Source of the DNA: Capitella teleta
Taxonomy: Eukaryota; Annelida; Polychaeta; Capitellidae
Assembly: GCA_000328365.1 (NCBI GenBank)
Contig: KB307721.1
Span: 5,104-69,103, forward strand
Direction of reading: 5' to 3'
Length of the DNA: 64,000 nucleotides
This document shows, piece after piece, positions 59,591 to 64,000 of this stretch (positions are counted from its first letter, which is position 1; the number at the start of each line of letters is the position of its first letter). Made by a program: the position numbers and the translations under genes. A model generated the notes under the pieces. It had not been told where the DNA came from. It worked only from the letters and a program-made list of their open reading frames with translations, and made no database searches.

Positions 59591-60784
59591 CTTGCTTCTG
59601 TTAAGGAAAAATTTATTAAAATGATATATGAAGCCGATTTAATGTCAAGCGCAGGATTATAGCTGGTGTTTTCTTAAGACCTCAGGGTTAGCTTTGGGGC
59701 AAAAGTTAGGACTTCAAAATCACATTGGTATAATACAATCGCTGGAAGATACTACACATTATTATCCAACTGCCGGATCAATAGCCACTGCCATGTGACT
59801 ATGATTACCCATTAATATTTTATCATCATCATGTCAGCTAGTAGGTTTACCATCTGTTGAAAGACTAGAGGGAGATGCATATTATGGCATGGCAATAGGA
59901 GTGGTGGAAACACGACTGCATGATGCATGTCATCATGGTGACATTTACTATTATAATAGTACTATACAAGTATACCAGTACTCAGTAAAAGTACCAGTAC
60001 TTAGGCAGTCAGCTAACCAGTACAATTTGCAGTGCAGATAAAATAAATAACCAGGTTTCTCAGTCATACAATTCAGTATTCAATCAATGAATTAATCCTC
60101 ATCGTCATCATTACGCTAGCTGCATTATGTCGCTATAATCTGTTAAATCTCTGGGGATGATCCTTATAGCAATAGGAGTCTTGGAACGAGATTACAACAT
60201 GATCATCATCATTTGAAATCATTTGACTTTTCATCATTTTGTAACTCCATATACTTGATATAGCCATAATCTGGGGATGATTACCAATATAGAGTCTTGG
60301 AACGAGACTAATCATTTTGATGATTTTGATGTCACCATCTAGCTGACATACTACAGCGAGCCCAATGGGAGGTATACAGACCTCGCCCGAGAATCTGTGC
60401 TAGTCATCATCATTATCATCATTGGCATCAAATCAATTGAATTAAACTTAAAGCGCCGTTTAATCGAATGATCATCATAATGATGTTCCAATAATGCAAA
60501 ACTGATGAATGATAATATGAAGATGAAGACAAACCACGATAAATTTCCACGTCTTGTAACGCAGATCTGAAATGCTGACACCTCAAAGGAAATAAAATCA
60601 ATTTCTGAATCGAGTTGTCTTCTTAATCGAAGCGGAATGCTGACGTCTGCTACTGACTTCCGCTTTGCAAACATAACGGACCTAGAGCAATCATAACGCA
60701 TATTTTAGGCTGGCTGGGTCCATTGTGTAATACCCAGTTGGCCGCTCCGACTGGTGGTGGGGCGTCGTCAGCTCGTTAGGCAAT
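59591..60784. other. Upstream of the GTPase gene, no other gene seen
   Basis: About 1.2 kb. Two direct repeats (TCTGGGGATGAT ... AGTCTTGGAACGAG) lie at 60151-60190 and 60268-60311 and recall sequence near 48219. Frequent ATCATCATC runs are present. A 116-codon minus-strand frame (60351-60701) has no recognisable domain. Confidence 0.4.
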
Positions 60785-61265
60785 GCGGTTGGGTCTTCAT
60801 CGGTATGGAAGCGATAAAGTGGGGCTGGCTGGGTCTTCATCGGTATGGAAGCAATGAAGTAGGGCTGGCTGGGTCCTCATCGGTATGGAAGCGATAAAGT
60901 GGGGCTGGCTGGGTCTTCATCGGTATGGAAGCAATGAAGTAGGGCTGGCTGGGTCCTCATCGGTATGGAAGCAATGAAGTGGGGCTGGCTGGGTCTTCAT
61001 CGGTATGGAAGCAACGAAGTAGGGCTGGCTGGATCCTCATTAGTATGGAAGCAATGAAGTGGGGCTGGCTGGGTCCTCATTGGTATGGAAGCAATGAAGT
61101 GGAGCTGGCTGGGTCCTCATCAGTATGGAAGCGACGAAGGGGGCTGACTGGGTCCTCGTCGGTATGAAAGCGATGGACAGGGCTGGCTGGGTTGTCATTG
61201 GTTTGAAAACGATGAAAGGGGCTGGTTGGGTCCTCATCCGTCTGGAAGCGATGAAGTGGGGCTGA
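60785..61265. repeat. 40-bp minisatellite, about 12 copies
   Basis: The unit begins GGGCTGGCTGGGTCCTCATC and continues GGTATGGAAGCAATGAAGTG. Units follow without spacers, are near-identical in the middle and drift toward the right end, then give way to a long T run (61290-61327). The pattern is that of a variable-number repeat. Confidence 0.92.
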
Positions 61266-61291
61266 CTCCTCACACCTTTTCTTTCTTCTCT

Positions 61292-61328
<37 letters not shown>

Positions 61329-61500
61329 TGTGAATGTACATAATTATGTAATATAATTTTTCAATGATCCTAACATACCGCGATTTCAATTTGTGTTTAA
61401 AGATGGAACAAACAAACAAGCAGACGAACGAACGAAAGAATTAATTTGAACTTACAGGTTACTTGCAGGTTATTTACATGTTCTCTTCTGATCTTCAGGC

Positions 61501-62222
61501 TTGAATCAGCCTATGGACAGTGCCGCTAAGCTGTCTGCGTTTTATGGGTCTGTGAATAAGTTAGTTGGATTGTATGGTGGCCTGGACGGGTCGACCTTGT
61601 GTAAATTGTTCAATTATTTCTGTTGTTCTTTTTACGGCCCATCACTGTGGTCTTTTAATGCTTCTTCATTTGATAATATTTGTGTTCAATGGAACAAAGC
61701 CGTCCGCCACATTTTGAACCTTCCTTACAGAACACACACCTGGTTACTTGGCCCGCTCCTAGGCACACGACATATATCTCACCAGCTGAAATGTCGATTT
61801 TTGAATTTTTTTCAATCTATGAGTACATGTAACAATAGAGTTGTAAATATGCTGCATCGATTGTCTGTCAATTCTTGTAATACTATACATGGTTCCAATT
61901 TTGCCTCTTTGCGTTATGAATTCAAAGTTAATGTGCACTCTCAGCTGTCATTGAATATCGCACAAATGCATCGTGTTTATGATGCAAAATTAAGTTGCCA
62001 TGCTGATGTTATTAAGTTTGTTGTGGAATTGTTTGATTTACTTTCATGCCATTCTGATTTTGTATTACATAGTTTCGATCGTAGCGAGATCCTTTTCATG
62101 CTACATACTGTTTGCACATCATAACGCTTTCTGTTAATTAATATTTGACAGATATTTTTCATCCCGTTTTTTCCTTTTTTTCGATCTGTACATTTGGTAC
62201 GAAAATAAAGCATATATTACTT
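61501..62222 (+). mobile_element. LINE 3' end with reverse-transcriptase C-terminal region
   Basis: A 207-codon frame contains FYGPSLWSF, then WNKAVRHILNLPYRTHTWLLG, the block after the catalytic domain in many non-LTR reverse transcriptases. A 3' UTR with AATAAA near 62203 follows. The catalytic domain is missing, so this is a 5'-truncated copy. The frame has stayed open, so it may be young, but it starts only after an apparent junction near 61495. The clade was not determined. Confidence 0.65.
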
Positions 62223-62329
62223 GATCATAACGAATAGTTACGATCAGCTCCTTTTATTTGTTTTTTTATTTTTTATTTTTTTTATTTATTTATTTTTTTT
62301 TTTTTTTTCATGCATTTTATGGTGGCCGG

Positions 62330-63055
62330 AATGGATTGTGTTCAGTGTGATTCTTGAGATGATTGTTTAGTCTTTTTTCGAAAGTTGCTATAGATGGGGA
62401 TGCGACGATTTCTGATGGCAGTTGGTTACAGAGTTGAGCTATCCTGATTTTGAAGCTTTTTTTTTTTTTTTTTTTTTTTTTTGAGTTCTGTTCTTGCTGG
62501 CTGGTGGTAAAGTTTTAGAGGGTGTCCTCTTGAAGTTCTGCTTTTGAATTGGAAGAAATTTTGAGTTATTTGGGTGTCATAATATTCTGTGGCTGTTTAA
62601 TAGTTTTATATTAGGTCTCCTCTGGTTCTTCTGCACTGCAGGGTGGGAAGTTTAAGTTTTCATAGTCTTTCTTCGTAATTTAGATGTTTCATTCCTGATA
62701 TCACTTTGGCAGGACGACGTTGGAAATTTTCTAATCCAGTGATGTGTGTGTGTGTGTGTGTGTGTGTTTTTGTTTTTGTTTTTTTTGTTGTTTTTGTTGT
62801 TTTGTTTTTGTTTTTTTTAGTGTTGTTTCCATACCTGATTATAGCATATTCAAGGTGTACGTGGTCTAACAACGGATTTACATAGGAGAAGAAATATATG
62901 GTTATCAGGGTAAGTATATGTTCTATCTGATGAGGACCATGATGGAATAATTAGATTTTTTAATTTTTGCTTGGATGTGGTGTTCAAGGGTTAGCCTATG
63001 GTCAAGTATAACACCAAGATCTCTTTCGATTATTGTTTTGAACAATGAAACAATG
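62330..63055 (-). mobile_element. Decayed LINE (CR1/L2-like), 3' portion
   Basis: On the minus strand, pieces in several frames read ERDLGVILDHRLTLEHHIQ, then HLEYA, then LENFQRRPAKVISGMKHLNY followed by EERLRKLKLPTLQ and RRTRGDL. This is the well-known order at the end of CR1/L2-type reverse transcriptases (ERDLGV, HLEYA, QRRATKMIPGL, YEERLK, RRxRGDM). Stops and shifts are frequent, and a (TG)n and T-rich stretch (62740-62818) has expanded inside it. Confidence 0.75.
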
Positions 63056-64000
63056 GGCACGATTATGAACTTGTAGATACTATTTTATTTATTGAGCACA
63101 ATGCAGCACATGTGCCAGCTTTACTCTGCCAGCGCTTGGTGGCAACAATTGACATGGAGCTTCGATCAATGCTTCTGATAATTGTGTACAGTGATTGACT
63201 GATTGTACATTCAGGCTGATTAGGTGCGTTATGATTATCCACCGGTGATGATTGGCTTATGGTCATACTAGGTGAAGGGACATTCTGTCCGTGTTTTGCT
63301 GGCAATTATAGGCGCCAGGCATAGTCTGGCAATCTAATAATTCTACTACTAGCATATTTTATTATAGTAAACATAAGCATAACATTTATTGGGAATTTAG
63401 AAATTGGGAGAGTGGGCATTTACTTCCATCATAACGCACCAACAAAAATAAAATACCGAATAATGAATATCCATCTTATGTCCAAAATACAATTGATTGT
63501 TTTCTCACTTTCCAATTGATGGGTCGAAGCTAGTCGCCTTGGTCGAAGCATACGTATTTCCTAAACTAAGGCGCTTTTCTTTTCATATCCTGACTGTTTA
63601 AATTTTCGAGCGCTCTAATTATTTCAACCATGAGAGAAACATTGAATAAAACAAGATCAATAATATTGTCGTAGCTCTATGCTATAATCAAAGTGCGTTA
63701 TGACTTTTGAGTACAATCATTCCCAGCATTCAACTCATTTCCTGTTTGCAAATTGACATCTCCAAATTTCCTGATGCAGCAAAGTTCGCAGATCTGTTTC
63801 ATTTCTTAGTTTATTCGCTTTTGGAGAGATTGAGAGACTGGTCGGAGAGATTGTGATGCTATTCTACAAGTGAACTTCTTCGCCATGGGCAACACGAACC
63901 AGGGCGCGAAAGGTCTGCTTCCTGCTTTTGGCGTTCGTTCACCGCTGTACGCAAGAAAATCTATAAAAAAATCTGATCCTTAAAATCGTAGGCCTGTAGT
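63056..64000. other. Right edge, no gene seen
   Basis: The last 945 bases contain no supported gene or clear repeat. A short frame at 63063-63305 (minus) is Ser/Thr-rich with no domain. Confidence 0.4.

Noticed and set aside
60351-60701. 116-codon minus-strand frame with a hydrophobic stretch
   Set aside because: It contains ATC/GAT repeat-driven runs (MMIMMM), lacks splice partners and domains, and overlaps a dispersed repeat.
60785-61265. Possible CRISPR-like array
   Set aside because: Units of 40 bp follow one another with no spacers, in a eukaryotic genome; it is a minisatellite.

Overview
This window is animal nuclear DNA. Genes are split by GT-AG introns, many only 50-150 bases long, in AT-rich sequence with scattered transposons, SINEs and MITEs. 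The gene set (HIRIP3, a RAB34/36-type GTPase, a CTR1-type copper transporter, a sushi/EGF/ephrin-receptor-like secreted protein, an ITPRID/KRAP-like protein) is metazoan. Short introns and compact genes fit an early-branching invertebrate such as a sponge, but that is inference. No species can be named from the sequence alone.

Layout. 1-1620: 3' end of a Ty3/Gypsy LTR element with another element's LTR nested in it. 1621-1966: a stray copy of one exon of the gene that starts near 10.4 kb. 2341-6232 (minus): a complete 13-exon secreted multidomain protein of 850 aa. 6.2-10.4 kb: gene-poor DNA with LINE and SINE scraps. 10.4-32.6 kb (plus): a large gene, ten small acidic exons joined in phase to one 4.4-kb exon that carries an IP3-receptor-interacting (KRAP/TESPA1-type) motif and a cluster of dynein-light-chain-type motifs. 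It has one or two candidate internal promoters with in-phase first exons. 32.77-39.35 kb (plus): a 23-exon coiled-coil protein of about 1081 aa starting 168 bases after the previous stop codon. 40.05-46.5 kb (minus): HIRIP3, a histone chaperone, with a 105-bp coding repeat array and a 50-N gap flanked by two versions of the same exon. 49.6-50.5 kb (plus): a single-domain rhodanese. 53.7-57.6 kb (plus): a CTR1-type copper transporter with a long Met/His repeat ectodomain. 58.3-59.6 kb (minus): a RAB34/36-type GTPase. 60.8-63.1 kb: a 40-bp minisatellite and two LINE remnants.

Mobile DNA beyond the LTR element: two 0.7-kb MITEs with TTAA target duplications (16577-17270 and 46948-47618), a 0.64-kb hAT-type MITE with an 8-bp duplication (55971-56613), and a tRNA-derived SINE family with two copies that have clear target duplications.

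The genes do not form a pathway; they are unrelated neighbours. Exon models were built by hand from splice sites, and for each complete gene the summed coding length is an exact multiple of three. I found no clearly new biological system. The items most worth checking are the duplicated and frameshifted exon, the alternative first exons and light-chain-motif cluster of the ITPRID-like gene, the very tight spacing of the coiled-coil gene behind it, the HIRIP3 haplotype/gap structure, and the copper-transporter repeats.
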